DNA of 64,000 nucleotides from Paenalcaligenes sp021793095 (GCA_027317645.1 DAHVQS010000006.1:1-64000); one strand, 5' to 3'; numbered from the stretch's first letter, positions 44,015-53,489 are shown. A program made the numbers and translations. The notes: generated from the letters alone by a model not told the origin.

Positions 44015-45247
44015 TCATTGACGATCCAATGATTTAGTCAGTAGGTAGGCATCCTCGCGCCCGCCTTGTGCCAAGGGGTAATAATCTCGGCGCACCCCTA
44101 CGGACTCAAACCCAAAGTGACGATACAGCGCTTGGGCGGGCTCATTTGAGGCGCGTACCTCCAAGTGTAACTGATCCACGCCTTGTTCACGGGCGTGCTG
44201 CACCCATGTATTGAGCAGCCAAGTGGCATACCCCCGACGTTGGTATTCAGGGTGTGTGGCCATTAATAATAACTCGGATTCATGCGCGACTTGATGGGCG
44301 ATTAAAAAGGCATACACTTCATCACCACGCGCCAATACCCAGCCGTGCTGGCCCGCTTGTAGGCCTGATTGCCATTGTGCTTCTGACCATTGGGCGGCCC
44401 CACTGCTGCGGCCTAGCTGTGCCACCTGAGGAATATGCTCGGCCTGCAGGCGGCGCACCTGCAATGGATGCCATTCGGCCGCGGGATTTCCGCCCAGACC
44501 TTGGGCGCGTTCGGCGATTGTAAAGGCCACCTTGTCACGGATATACAAAGGTGCGGCCAATTCAGGGGCGATGGTTTGCTGGCGCTGCCACCCTTGCCAA
44601 CCCAGTTCGGCTACGGCGTGTACCTGCGGGGTGCTGTCCGGTCCTAACGCCACATCAGACAAATCAATGTTCTGCTCACGGCAAAGCTGCAAGCCATTTC
44701 CTACCACCTGCACGGTGGTCTGCGCCCCCCACTGCCGGCGCTGTTCATCCAACCAAGCAGGAAAATGAGCGGCCTCTATCAAAATAGGCGCACACACCAC
44801 CTGCCAGCCCAGCACATTGCTCTCTTGGGTTGAGGCATTGGGGCGGTACGCCGCGACATAAAGCTCACCCATGCGCGCATCTAAAATCACGACCTGAATA
44901 TCATGATCCGCGCTATGTTCCGCCTGGGCCACCGCCAATAAGGAAGGGACCGCCACCACCGGCAACTGCAAGCCAAAGGCCATCCCCTGCGTCACCCCAC
45001 AGGCCACACGCAATCCGGTAAACCCTCCAGGGCCCTGCCCAAAAGCGATGGTATTCAAATCTTGGCGCGACAGCTGCGCCTGGGCCAGCACCTCATCTAC
45101 CAATGGCAATAGATGCTCAGCATGCTGACTGCTGCCATCAAACTCACGCTGTATAAAGGACTGGCGCCCCTGCGCATCTACCTGCATCAAGCCCACCCCC
45201 AGCACAGGAGTCGAGGACTCGAGGGCAAGAATATTGATAATACCCAT
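44015..45247 (-). CDS. TsaB-RimI fusion: t6A synthesis protein plus ribosomal N-acetyltransferase
   Basis: One 410-residue protein with two functions. Residues 1-240 are TsaB, needed for the universal tRNA modification threonylcarbamoyl-adenosine (ILALESSTPVLGVGL, FGQGPGGFTGLRVACGVTQGMAFG, and the usual TsaB end PLYIRDKVAFT). Residues about 262-405 are a GNAT acetyltransferase like RimI (acetylates ribosomal S18), with the acetyl-CoA loop YQRRGYATWLL and the ASNEPAQALYRHFGFESVG end. tsaB and rimI are neighbours in many genomes, so fusion is plausible, and no stop or frameshift is seen in the 20-residue linker. Confidence 0.93.
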   Translation of the reverse strand: MGIINILALESSTPVLGVGLMQVDAQGRQSFIQREFDGSSQHAEHLLPLVDEVLAQAQLSRQDLNTIAFGQGPGGFTGLRVACGVTQGMAFGLQLPVVAVPSLLAVAQAEHSADHDIQVVILDARMGELYVAAYRPNASTQESNVLGWQVVCAPILIEAAHFPAWLDEQRRQWGAQTTVQVVGNGLQLCREQNIDLSDVALGPDSTPQVHAVAELGWQGWQRQQTIAPELAAPLYIRDKVAFTIAERAQGLGGNPAAEWHPLQVRRLQAEHIPQVAQLGRSSGAAQWSEAQWQSGLQAGQHGWVLARGDEVYAFLIAHQVAHESELLLMATHPEYQRRGYATWLLNTWVQHAREQGVDQLHLEVRASNEPAQALYRHFGFESVGVRRDYYPLAQGGREDAYLLTKSLDRQ

Positions 45248-45389
45248 AACCTTTAATATCCATTAAAATATCCAAACGCAAAATGTAACCAACTGTCTGG
45301 TTTTGCGCCAACCGCAAGCATAAAAGAATCAATTGTAAAACTTTACTACAGCGCTGGTCGTTCCCATTTTTGCTTGTTACATTTAACGC

Positions 45390-46121
45390 ATGACTACACA
45401 AAACCACACTCCGCGTAAGATTCTTGTCGTCGATGATGACCCTCGGTTACGGGATCTGCTACGTCGCTATCTGAGCGAGCAGGGCTTTAATGTATTCGTC
45501 GCCGAGGACGGCAAAGAGATGACCAAACTCTGGCAGCGCGAGCACTTTGATCTGCTCGTCCTCGATATCATGCTGCCTGGCGAAGATGGACTCTCCATCT
45601 GCCGACGCCTACGTGGTGGCCATGATAACACTCCTATTATCATGCTCACAGCAAAGGCCGAGGAAATTGATCGTATTGTTGGCCTAGAAATGGGCGCAGA
45701 CGATTATTTGGTCAAGCCTTTCAACCCACGCGAGCTCTTGGCACGCGTCAACGCTATTTTGCGTCGCCGCGGCAGTGATGAGCACCCGGGGGCACCTAGC
45801 CAGGACAACGAATCTGTCGAATTTGGCCCCTATACACTTAACCTCTCTACCCGCACTTTAACCAAAAATGACGAGGTGATCCCCATCACCACGGGTGAGT
45901 TTTCGGTGCTCAAGGTCTTTGCACGCCATCCCAAGATTCCACTCTCACGTGATAAGCTGATGGAATTAGCACGGGGTCGCGAATACGAGGCCTTTGACCG
46001 CAGTCTTGATGTACAAATTTCACGCTTGCGCAAGCTCATCGAGCCGAATCCGTCCAAGCCAGTATTTATCCAGACTGTATGGGGCTTGGGTTACGTGTTT
46101 GTCCCCGATGGTGGCCACTAA
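45390..46121 (+). CDS. ompR: OmpR-family response regulator (RisA-like)
   Basis: Transcription regulator controlled by the adjacent sensor kinase. The 243-residue protein has a receiver domain with phospho-acceptor Asp59 (LLVLDIMLPGEDG) and Lys109, and a C-terminal winged-helix (EFSVLKVFARHPKIPLSRDKLMELARGREYEAFDRSLDVQISRLRKLI region). In Bordetella the equivalent pair is RisA/RisS. The gene is followed by the kinase at a 15-nt gap. Confidence 0.93.
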   Translation: MTTQNHTPRKILVVDDDPRLRDLLRRYLSEQGFNVFVAEDGKEMTKLWQREHFDLLVLDIMLPGEDGLSICRRLRGGHDNTPIIMLTAKAEEIDRIVGLEMGADDYLVKPFNPRELLARVNAILRRRGSDEHPGAPSQDNESVEFGPYTLNLSTRTLTKNDEVIPITTGEFSVLKVFARHPKIPLSRDKLMELARGREYEAFDRSLDVQISRLRKLIEPNPSKPVFIQTVWGLGYVFVPDGGH

Positions 46122-46136
46122 CCCTTTGACTGCTTC

Positions 46137-47561
46137 ATGACACAGCACCGTGGCTCAGTAGATCAGACCCAGCAGCCCCCCAAAAAGGATGCCCACACCA
46201 AAGACAGGCCGATCAAGCTCGGCCTGTTTTCGCGTTCGTTTTTGCTGTTGGCGATGCTGATGCTGGTCAGTCTGGGGGCCTGGCTACAGGTGTTTTTCAG
46301 TATGGAAGAGGGGCCGCGCGCCCACCAAATGGCTTTGCGAGTCACCTCGGCAGTCAGTATTACCAAGTCTGCCATTCAATACGCCCCCGACGAAAATCGC
46401 CCCGAGCTGCTCTTGGATTTGGCCACTAAAGAAGGCTTGCGCGTCCAGCCTCGAGCCGTGGGTGATGTGCTCGAGCCCCTGCCCCGTAGTGAGTACTGGC
46501 AACACGTCGCCTCAGAAATCCGTCAAAACCTGGGCAGCAATACCCTGGTGATGTGGTCGGTCAATGATCTGCCTGGGATCTGGGTATCATTTGAGCTGGG
46601 CACTGAAAAATTCTGGATCGTCTTTGACCGCGAAGAGCTTAGCCTGACGACCGGGCCTGAATGGCTAGGCTGGGCATTGACCGCCTTGGTTTTGGCCTTG
46701 GTCGGGGCGGCCGTCAGTGTGCGTTTTGTAAACCGTCCCTTGGCCCAACTCGCCCAGGTCGCCCAAGAGCTCTCACGGGGCGAGACCCCCATGACCCTGC
46801 CCGAGCGCGGCCCCGCCGAAATCCGGGATATGAATATGGCCTTTAATCGCATGGTGCGTGATATTCAGCAGGCGGAAGCCGATAGAGAAATCATGCTGGC
46901 GGGGATATCTCACGATTTACGCACCCCATTGGCCCGCATGCGCCTAGAAATTGAAATGAGCCAGATGAGTGACGAGGCGCGCCAAGCCATTGACGAGGAC
47001 TTGGCCCAAATCAACCACAGCATCGAGCAATTGATGGAGTACGCACGTCCCGCCGGGAGTCCTCCTGACACGGGGATTGATATCAGCCAGGTGGTCGAAG
47101 AAATTTACGAGCGCGAGCGCCCCCATACCGAAACATTGGGCGGCATATTAAGCGCGCAAATACAAAAAGGCCTTTGGGCAAAAATTGCTGCACATGACCT
47201 CAAGCGCATCGTGATTAACCTCATTGAAAATGCCCGCCGCTATGGGCGCAGCCCGGCAGATAACCATGCTTATATCCACCTAAAGGCCTATCAAAATAGC
47301 CAGCAGGTCATTATCGAGGTCAAAGATGAGGGCAGCGGCATCGCCAAACATGAAATCCAGCGCTTGCTTCGGCCCTTTTCGCGGGGCGAGTCGGCACGCA
47401 CGGGAGTCAGTGGAGCGGGCTTGGGGCTAGCGATTGTGGAACGTCTGCTGCGTCAAGTCGGCGGGGATCTCAGGCTAAACTCGGCACCCAACGAAGGGCT
47501 GCAGGCCCAAATCATCCTGCCCCGCGCACGCAACCCCAAAAGCAATCTAAGGACGCTCTAA
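46137..47561 (+). CDS. envZ: EnvZ-family sensor histidine kinase (RisS-like)
   Basis: Inner-membrane sensor kinase for the adjacent OmpR-type regulator. The 474-residue protein has helix 1 (about 35-56), a periplasmic domain of about 120 residues, helix 2 (about 176-198), a HAMP domain, the dimerisation/phospho-acceptor helix with His259 (AGISHDLRTPLAR), and the ATPase boxes NLIENARRYG, VKDEGSGI and GAGLGLAIV. Start at 46137 has no clear ribosome site. Its TAA stop overlaps the ispF stop (CTAA). Confidence 0.92.
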   Translation: MTQHRGSVDQTQQPPKKDAHTKDRPIKLGLFSRSFLLLAMLMLVSLGAWLQVFFSMEEGPRAHQMALRVTSAVSITKSAIQYAPDENRPELLLDLATKEGLRVQPRAVGDVLEPLPRSEYWQHVASEIRQNLGSNTLVMWSVNDLPGIWVSFELGTEKFWIVFDREELSLTTGPEWLGWALTALVLALVGAAVSVRFVNRPLAQLAQVAQELSRGETPMTLPERGPAEIRDMNMAFNRMVRDIQQAEADREIMLAGISHDLRTPLARMRLEIEMSQMSDEARQAIDEDLAQINHSIEQLMEYARPAGSPPDTGIDISQVVEEIYERERPHTETLGGILSAQIQKGLWAKIAAHDLKRIVINLIENARRYGRSPADNHAYIHLKAYQNSQQVIIEVKDEGSGIAKHEIQRLLRPFSRGESARTGVSGAGLGLAIVERLLRQVGGDLRLNSAPNEGLQAQIILPRARNPKSNLRTL

Positions 47562-48064
47562 GCCTGACGCATCGACCGGCGTTCGCGCTGCAGTAGCGCC
47601 ACTGCCTGGGCGGCAATCCCCTCTTTACGGCCAATATGTCCCAACCCCTCATTGGTGGTGGCTTTGATATTGATGCACTGCTCGGGCAGATTCAGGTCAG
47701 ACGCCATATGGGTACGCATCGATGGTATATGAGGTGCCATTTTAGGGGCCTGCGCCTGTATGGTCGCGTCAATATTCACGACGGACCAACCCTCTGCTTG
47801 CACACGCTCATTGACAGTACGCAATAAAACGCGACTGTCCGCATTTTCGTATTGGTCGTCGGTATCTGGGAAAAGCTGACCAATATCGCCTAAGGCTGCA
47901 GCCCCTAATAAGGCATCCGTCACCGCATGCAGCAACACATCCGCATCAGAATGCCCCAACAAACCATGACTGTGTTCAATTTTAACCCCACCAATGATCA
48001 AGGGCCGCCCGGGCACTAGCGCATGTACGTCAATGCCCTGCCCCACACGAAACTCGGTAGTCAT
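47558..48064 (-). CDS. ispF: 2-C-methyl-D-erythritol 2,4-cyclodiphosphate synthase
   Basis: MEP pathway enzyme making the cyclodiphosphate intermediate of isoprenoid synthesis. The 168-residue protein has the metal-binding DVHAL (Asp/His) motif, GHSDADVLLHAVTDALLGA and TTNEGLGHIGRKEGIAAQAV. The ATG at 48064 overlaps the ispD stop (ATGA), the reason for preferring it over the GTG at 48076. Confidence 0.96.
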   Translation of the reverse strand: MTTEFRVGQGIDVHALVPGRPLIIGGVKIEHSHGLLGHSDADVLLHAVTDALLGAAALGDIGQLFPDTDDQYENADSRVLLRTVNERVQAEGWSVVNIDATIQAQAPKMAPHIPSMRTHMASDLNLPEQCINIKATTNEGLGHIGRKEGIAAQAVALLQRERRSMRQA

Positions 48065-48798
48065 TGTGATATCCACTGCTCCATTAATTGAAAATCACCG
48101 GGCCAGGTCACCTTGAAGTTTTTGATCGAGCCCTCAATCAGTAAAGGCTGCGCGCCCACGAACTCCATCGCTGACGCCTCGTCGGTCACCTCAACACCTG
48201 CCGCCAACGCCTCATCCAGGGCCCGCATCAGTGCCGCGCCCCTAAACATTTGTGGGGTTTGTGCCATCCATAGCCCCTCTCTATTGAGGGTCTGCCCTAC
48301 TCGTGGAGGACTGCTTGGGGCCTCATCACTGGCCGAGCGCGCTGCGCGCTTTAAGGTATCGGGCACCGGTAGCGCCAACAGCCCCCCCTGCCCGGTACGC
48401 AAACAAGTATCGATCAGGCGCTGCAAGGCCTCAAAGGGCAACCCTGGGCGCGCCGCATCATGCACCAGCACCCAAGTATCCTCATCAGGCTGCAAATCAT
48501 GCAGTGCATTGCGTACGGTGTCTGCTCGCGTTGGCCCGCCACAATGCCGCCATACAGTTTTTTTGAGCCCTTGTAAGGCACGTTCTGCCCAGGCGTCTTC
48601 GGGCCGTACAATGGCGCGCACCTGCTCGATGCGCGGCTCATCCAACAAGCACTGCACCGAACAACGCAGCATGGGTAGCCCACGCAGTAGTTCATATTGC
48701 TTGGGCAAATCTGGCTTTAATAAAGCCGCAGGCCCCCCACGGCGTGCACGCGCGCCAATACCGCCCGCCGGTACGATGGCAATGATTTTATCGGACAT
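48061..48798 (-). CDS. ispD: 2-C-methyl-D-erythritol 4-phosphate cytidylyltransferase
   Basis: MEP pathway enzyme transferring CMP to methylerythritol phosphate; paired with ispF. The 245-residue protein has the nucleotide-binding N-terminus IAIVPAGGIGARARRGG ... LPKQYELL, VLVHDAARPGL and the ITDEAS motif (VEVTDEASAME). The loop between the glycine-rich motif and PKQY is longer than usual. The ATG at 48798 matches the family start and has AAGG upstream. The liv operon 2 genes lie directly upstream. Confidence 0.95.
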   Translation of the reverse strand: MSDKIIAIVPAGGIGARARRGGPAALLKPDLPKQYELLRGLPMLRCSVQCLLDEPRIEQVRAIVRPEDAWAERALQGLKKTVWRHCGGPTRADTVRNALHDLQPDEDTWVLVHDAARPGLPFEALQRLIDTCLRTGQGGLLALPVPDTLKRAARSASDEAPSSPPRVGQTLNREGLWMAQTPQMFRGAALMRALDEALAAGVEVTDEASAMEFVGAQPLLIEGSIKNFKVTWPGDFQLMEQWISQ

Positions 48799-48858
48799 GG
48801 CTTTAAACCTTTGATCAGTAATGCGTGCATTGTATTCTATTTGCACACATGCGGCGGG

Positions 48859-49584
48859 TTAAATACTCAAATAAGTACGCCACAAATCACGGGCCTCGCG
48901 TAATTGATTGGAGTCTCCCTCCCAGACGACACGGCCCTTTTCCAAAATAATATGGCGATCTGCCAACCCCAGCAGGCGCTCTATATATTTATCCACCACT
49001 AAAATCGTTTGCCCGGCGGCGCGCAGTCGATCCAAACACTGCCATATTTCCTCGCGCACAATGGGGGCCAGACCCTCGGTGGCCTCATCCAAAATCAACA
49101 GACGCGGATTGGTGGACAATGCCCGACCGATGGCCAACATTTGCTGCTCTCCCCCGGATAGCTGATGCCCCAAATGCTGGGCCCGCTCTTGTAGGCGTGG
49201 AAACATCTCGTAGATCCGCTCTAGCGTCCAAGGCGATAGGGCTGGATTACGACGCGCAGCAAAGGCCAGTAAATGCTCTTCTACCGTCAGATTAGGAAAA
49301 CACAAACGACCTTCGGGAACGATGGCCACCCCACGTCGTGCAATCGCATCCGGGCGCAAACGGTGCAGGGGCTCATCATCAAACCAAAGCTTGCCCGCCG
49401 TGGGCCTGAGCGCGCCAATGAGGGTTTTAATCAGCGTGCTTTTGCCCATGCCATTACGCCCTAATAAGGTAACCACCTCTCGTTCTTTGATGTGCAGATC
49501 TACATCAAAAAGCACCTGACTGGGCCCATATCCGGCCGCTATCCCTTCGCAACGTAATAGCACTTGCTTGGTTGTTGTCATCAT
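48859..49584 (-). CDS. livF: Branched-chain amino acid ABC transporter ATPase LivF (operon 2)
   Basis: A 241-residue ATPase with Walker A GRNGMGKST, signature LSGGEQQMLAIGRAL, Walker B LLILDEATEGL and the LivF-type VPEGRLCFPNLTVEEHLL. It ends the second liv operon. Starts at one of two adjacent ATGs (49584/49581) with AAGGA upstream. This intact paralogue is a useful comparison for the degenerate ATPase at 27139. Confidence 0.93.
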   Translation of the reverse strand: MMTTTKQVLLRCEGIAAGYGPSQVLFDVDLHIKEREVVTLLGRNGMGKSTLIKTLIGALRPTAGKLWFDDEPLHRLRPDAIARRGVAIVPEGRLCFPNLTVEEHLLAFAARRNPALSPWTLERIYEMFPRLQERAQHLGHQLSGGEQQMLAIGRALSTNPRLLILDEATEGLAPIVREEIWQCLDRLRAAGQTILVVDKYIERLLGLADRHIILEKGRVVWEGDSNQLREARDLWRTYLSI

Positions 49585-49612
49585 TTACATCCTTGCATCC
49601 ATCGGGCAGCTG

Positions 49613-50362
49613 TTAAAAATCGCTATCTGCCCCGAGGTACACCGCCTGGACCTCTGGATCATTTTTAATCTCGTCGGGGCGTCCGGTCTTTAAGACCTGC
49701 CCATACACCAAAACAGACACACGATCGGCCAGCTGAAACACAGTTTCCATATCATGCTCGATCAACAATATGGTGGCCTGTTGGTTGAGCTCACGAATCA
49801 GGGCCAACATGCGGGGGGCATCCTCGGGCCCCATCCCGGCCATAGGCTCATCGAGCAACAGCAATTTAGGCTCTCCTGCCAATGCCAGCGCCAAATCTAG
49901 TCGCCTTTGCATGCCATGTGCCAGCGTCCCCGCGCGATGCTGTAACACCTCGTCTAGGCCAAATTGATGCGCCAAGGCCTCGGCCCGCTCATACAGCAAT
50001 GACTCATGCGAACGGCGGGCAAAAAACTTAAAACTACTGCCCGTATGCGCCTGTACGGCCAAGAGCAAATTATCCAGCACGGTATTATGGATAAAAATAT
50101 TGGTCACCTGAAAGCAGCGCCCCAGCCCCGACTGCACCCGTCGGGCAGCCGACAAGCCCACCAGCGATTGGCCATCGAGCACAATGGCACCACTATCGGG
50201 CTGCTCAAAACCAGAAATCAGATTGACCAAGGTGGATTTACCCGCGCCATTGGGCCCAATCAAGGCATGAATCTCACCACGCTGTATCTGCAGGGACACA
50301 TCATTGGTGGCCACCAGCCCGCCAAAGCGCTTGTACAGATTTTCAGTATAAAAAAGCGTCAT
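49613..50362 (-). CDS. livG: Branched-chain amino acid ABC transporter ATPase LivG (operon 2)
   Basis: A 249-residue ATPase beginning LFYTENLYKRFGGLVATNDVSL with Walker A IGPNGAGKST, FQVTNIFIHNTVLDNLL, and Walker B LLLLDEPMAGMGPEDA followed by LLIEHDM. The signature LAHGMQRRLDLALAL is a natural LivG variant. The ATG at 50362 overlaps the livM stop (ATGA). A longer open frame runs upstream over livM and is not real. Confidence 0.95.
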   Translation of the reverse strand: MTLFYTENLYKRFGGLVATNDVSLQIQRGEIHALIGPNGAGKSTLVNLISGFEQPDSGAIVLDGQSLVGLSAARRVQSGLGRCFQVTNIFIHNTVLDNLLLAVQAHTGSSFKFFARRSHESLLYERAEALAHQFGLDEVLQHRAGTLAHGMQRRLDLALALAGEPKLLLLDEPMAGMGPEDAPRMLALIRELNQQATILLIEHDMETVFQLADRVSVLVYGQVLKTGRPDEIKNDPEVQAVYLGADSDF

Positions 50363-51345
50363 GACCGGACCCGCGTAAACAACCCTGCCACCCCACGGGG
50401 GGCCACAAATACAATCACCAACAGCAACAGCCCCATGGGCCAGTGCCAATAATCCGTATGCATGCGCAAAAACTCCTCGAGCACCAGCCAAATGGCGGCC
50501 CCCAATGCGCCCCCCCAACGGTGGCCCATCCCGCCGATGACCACCATCACAATCAATATGGCAGAATGCGTCCACTGCATCGACGAAGGGCTAACAAAAC
50601 TATCTTGAAAGGCCAGCAATCCACCGGCCAGCCCGGCAATGGCCCCTGCGCCCACAAATGCCAACAAGCGGATCCTAAAGACGGGAAAACCCAAAGCCTG
50701 CATGCGACTCTCATTATCGCGCGCCCCCTTGAGGGCATAGCCAAAGCGGGCGTGCTCCAAGCGCGCGGTCAAAAAATAAACCAACACGGCAAAGCCCAAC
50801 ACCACGGCATAAAAGCCGTAAGCCCAGTCATCCAACCACTGCCCCAAGGTCAGGGGAAAATAAATACTGTACCCATCATCTCCCCCATAAGTGCTCAAAG
50901 ACACCGCAAAGTAATACAGCATTTCCGCAAATGCGAGGGTAATCATGATGAAATACACCCCGCGGGTACGTAATGCGACCAGCCCAATGAGCAGTGACAG
51001 CACCGCAGACAGGGCCACCCCAATCCCCCAAGCGATCCAAGCGGAATCAAAGCCAGCATCTACCCAGGCCACCAATGCATAGGCACCTACCCCCATAAAG
51101 CTGGCATGGCCCAAGGCCACCATGCCGCCGTAGCCCAAAATAAAATTTAGGCTGCTGGCCGCAATCATCATGATGAGCAGGCGGCATACAAAGCCCATGT
51201 AATAATTCAGCCCCCAGATCTGGTCTAACACCGGCACCAGCATAAAGCCCAGTAGCACCAGCCAAGGCAAGGCGCGCGCACCTATCCCAGGGCGAGACGC
51301 TCGAGCCAGGGGAACCGCTAAATGTTCGTCTATTGAAGCACTCAT
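50359..51345 (-). CDS. livM: Branched-chain amino acid ABC permease LivM (operon 2)
   Basis: A 328-residue inner-membrane permease: LNFILGYGGMVALGHASFMGVGAYALVAW and the RDNESRMQALGFPVFRIRL loop identify LivM. About 8-10 helices. It ends overlapping livG and is 17 nt downstream of livH. Ribosome site weak. Confidence 0.94.
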   Translation of the reverse strand: MSASIDEHLAVPLARASRPGIGARALPWLVLLGFMLVPVLDQIWGLNYYMGFVCRLLIMMIAASSLNFILGYGGMVALGHASFMGVGAYALVAWVDAGFDSAWIAWGIGVALSAVLSLLIGLVALRTRGVYFIMITLAFAEMLYYFAVSLSTYGGDDGYSIYFPLTLGQWLDDWAYGFYAVVLGFAVLVYFLTARLEHARFGYALKGARDNESRMQALGFPVFRIRLLAFVGAGAIAGLAGGLLAFQDSFVSPSSMQWTHSAILIVMVVIGGMGHRWGGALGAAIWLVLEEFLRMHTDYWHWPMGLLLLVIVFVAPRGVAGLFTRVRS

Positions 51346-51362
51346 GCTATTTAATCAGCCAA

Positions 51363-52283
51363 TCAGGCCCGTGCTGGGAACAGACCCTCGGGCCTGACCG
51401 CCAACACAATGGCCATGAGCAAATACACCATGATGCCTGCCAGCGCAGGCCCCATATCCGCAGCCACCGCAGGGGGCAACACCGCCCGCAATAAAGGGGG
51501 TAAAAAGGCGCGCCCAATCGTATCTAACATACCGACCAGCATGGCCGCCACAAAGGCGCCACGCACCGAACCGATGCCACCAATCACAATAATGACCAAG
51601 GCTGGGATGAGGATTTTTTCACCCATCCCTATTTGTACGGCACTGATGGGACCCATCAGCGCGCCCGCCAAGGCCGCAAGCCCAGCCCCTAATATAAAAA
51701 CAAAGGAAAACACACGGCCCACCCGTACCCCCATAAACTCGGCCATCATGCGGTTAGAGGCCCCGGCCCGTACCAACATGCCAATACGGGTATGATTGAC
51801 CAAGAAATACAGGGCAAGGGCGACCAATACACCCGCCCCAATCAATAACAAGCGGTAAGCCGGATAATACAGCCCGGGCAAGAGCATGATGGGCTGGCTC
51901 AGACCCGAGGGCATGGGGGCCATCATCGGTGCCACCCCCCAAATGGCCTTGACCGCATCATCAGCAATCAAAATAATGCCAAAAGTCGCCAACACCTGGG
52001 CCAAGTGATCACGGCGATACAAAAAACGCATCACCCCTTTTTCCAGTACCCAAGCCACCCCCATGGTCACCACCACAGCGGCGCCCACAGCCACCCACAT
52101 AGAGCCGCTGCTGACATGGATGCGGGCGGCCAAATAAGCCCCCACCATAAACAGAGAGCCATGTGCCAGGTTCATGGTATCCATAATGCCAAATACCAGG
52201 GTCAGACCCGCTGCAATTAAAAACAGCATCAGCCCATACCCCACCCCATTGAGCAATTGCTCAGCCACAAAAACTGCATCCAT
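51363..52283 (-). CDS. livH: Branched-chain amino acid ABC permease LivH (operon 2)
   Basis: A 306-residue permease of normal length: QLLNGVGYGLMLFLIAAGLTLVFGIMDTMNLAHG at the N-terminus, GASNRMMAEFMGV, and the GGIGSVRGAFVAAMLVGMLDT segment. Follows the binding protein gene by 21 nt. Confidence 0.94.
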   Translation of the reverse strand: MDAVFVAEQLLNGVGYGLMLFLIAAGLTLVFGIMDTMNLAHGSLFMVGAYLAARIHVSSGSMWVAVGAAVVVTMGVAWVLEKGVMRFLYRRDHLAQVLATFGIILIADDAVKAIWGVAPMMAPMPSGLSQPIMLLPGLYYPAYRLLLIGAGVLVALALYFLVNHTRIGMLVRAGASNRMMAEFMGVRVGRVFSFVFILGAGLAALAGALMGPISAVQIGMGEKILIPALVIIVIGGIGSVRGAFVAAMLVGMLDTIGRAFLPPLLRAVLPPAVAADMGPALAGIMVYLLMAIVLAVRPEGLFPARA

Positions 52284-52304
52284 GCCTAATGCCCTATCTA
52301 GCCT

Positions 52305-53489
52305 TTACATGCGGCATTCATCCACATAGGCGTCCTGGTGATTTTCAAGGACGGTGCCGATTAACTTATTGGTATACACCCCATCCTCATCCGCCTGTAC
52401 CTCGCGTACGTAGTAATTTTGAATGGGGTAGTGGTTAGGCCCATATTCAAACTCACCACGCACTGATTCAAAGCTGGGGTTTTCCAAGGCCTCGATCAAA
52501 GCTTGTTTGTCTTGTACACCACCGGCATCGCGCACGGCCGCATCCATCGCCATCAGCACATCGTAGGCCATGGCCGCATATACCGTAGGATATCGGCCAT
52601 CATATTTCTCGCGGAAGGCCTCGACAAAACGCTCATTGGCCTCGATGGGCAGATCATGCGCCCAGTGCGTGGTGCTCAACAAGCCCTCCATGCTCTCGCC
52701 AACGGCGCTGATCACATCCTGATCGGCAGAAAACCCGGGGGCTACCAAGGGCGTCTCTTGTAAACCACTGGACACGTATTGCTTGATGAAATTGATCCCC
52801 ATAGCCCCTGGCAAAAAGAAAAACACCGCGTCAGGCTTGGCACTGCGGATCTGCGCAATCTCGGTGGCGTAATCGATTTGGCCCATTTGGGTGTAAATCT
52901 CATCAATCACCTCGCCCTCGTATAGACGCTTAAAACCATTTAAGTGATCACGTCCAGCGGGGTAATTAGGGGCCACGATGACCATTTTTTCGTAGCCCTG
53001 CTCATTGGCCAAATGCCCTGCAGCCTCATCATAGGTATCGTTTTGATAATGGCCAAAAAAGAAAGGGCTGCAACGCTTGCCCGCAAATTGGCTGGGCCCG
53101 GGGTTGCTCGACAAATAAGGGATCTGCGCTTTGAATAAAGCCGGCGCAACTGCCAACGCGGCATTTGAGCCAATAGGCCCGGTAAATAAATCAATGCCCT
53201 CGCGCTGTATATAGCGATTGACCAACTGCGTGGCCTGCTCGGGGCTGCCTGCAAAATCATTTTGCAAAAACTCAACCGGCAAGCCGCCAAGCTCGCCATC
53301 TAACATCTCGATGGCCAGGTCAAAGCCGTCTCGGGACTCAGCACCCAGCACCGAAAAAGGCCCAGACAAATCCAAAGCGATCCCCACTTTAACGGGATCC
53401 TGTGCCCAGGCCTGTACACTGGCCGTCAATGCAAATGCCCCCACACCTATCGCTTTTACCCACATTTTAGAAAGCGCACCCCTTTTCAT
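52305..53489 (-). CDS. Periplasmic branched-chain amino acid-binding protein (operon 2)
   Basis: A 394-residue precursor with a signal peptide (cleavage after AWA, before QDPVK) and the type I binding protein fold: VGIALDLSGPFSVLGAESRDGFDLAIEML, FTGPIGSNAALAVAPALF. Similar proteins serve branched-chain, aromatic or other acids; ligand unknown. GGGAGA upstream. First gene of operon 2, divergent from mfd. Confidence 0.88.
   Translation of the reverse strand: MKRGALSKMWVKAIGVGAFALTASVQAWAQDPVKVGIALDLSGPFSVLGAESRDGFDLAIEMLDGELGGLPVEFLQNDFAGSPEQATQLVNRYIQREGIDLFTGPIGSNAALAVAPALFKAQIPYLSSNPGPSQFAGKRCSPFFFGHYQNDTYDEAAGHLANEQGYEKMVIVAPNYPAGRDHLNGFKRLYEGEVIDEIYTQMGQIDYATEIAQIRSAKPDAVFFFLPGAMGINFIKQYVSSGLQETPLVAPGFSADQDVISAVGESMEGLLSTTHWAHDLPIEANERFVEAFREKYDGRYPTVYAAMAYDVLMAMDAAVRDAGGVQDKQALIEALENPSFESVRGEFEYGPNHYPIQNYYVREVQADEDGVYTNKLIGTVLENHQDAYVDECRM

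Noticed and set aside
48113..48814. 233-codon plus-strand frame opposite ispD
   Set aside because: Antisense of a clearly coding gene with Ser/Arg/Ala bias typical of shadows.
49613..50575. Extended livG frame starting at 50575 with a Gly-rich N-terminus
   Set aside because: The extra 71 residues are an out-of-frame reading of livM; the ATG at 50362 overlapping the livM stop is the real start.
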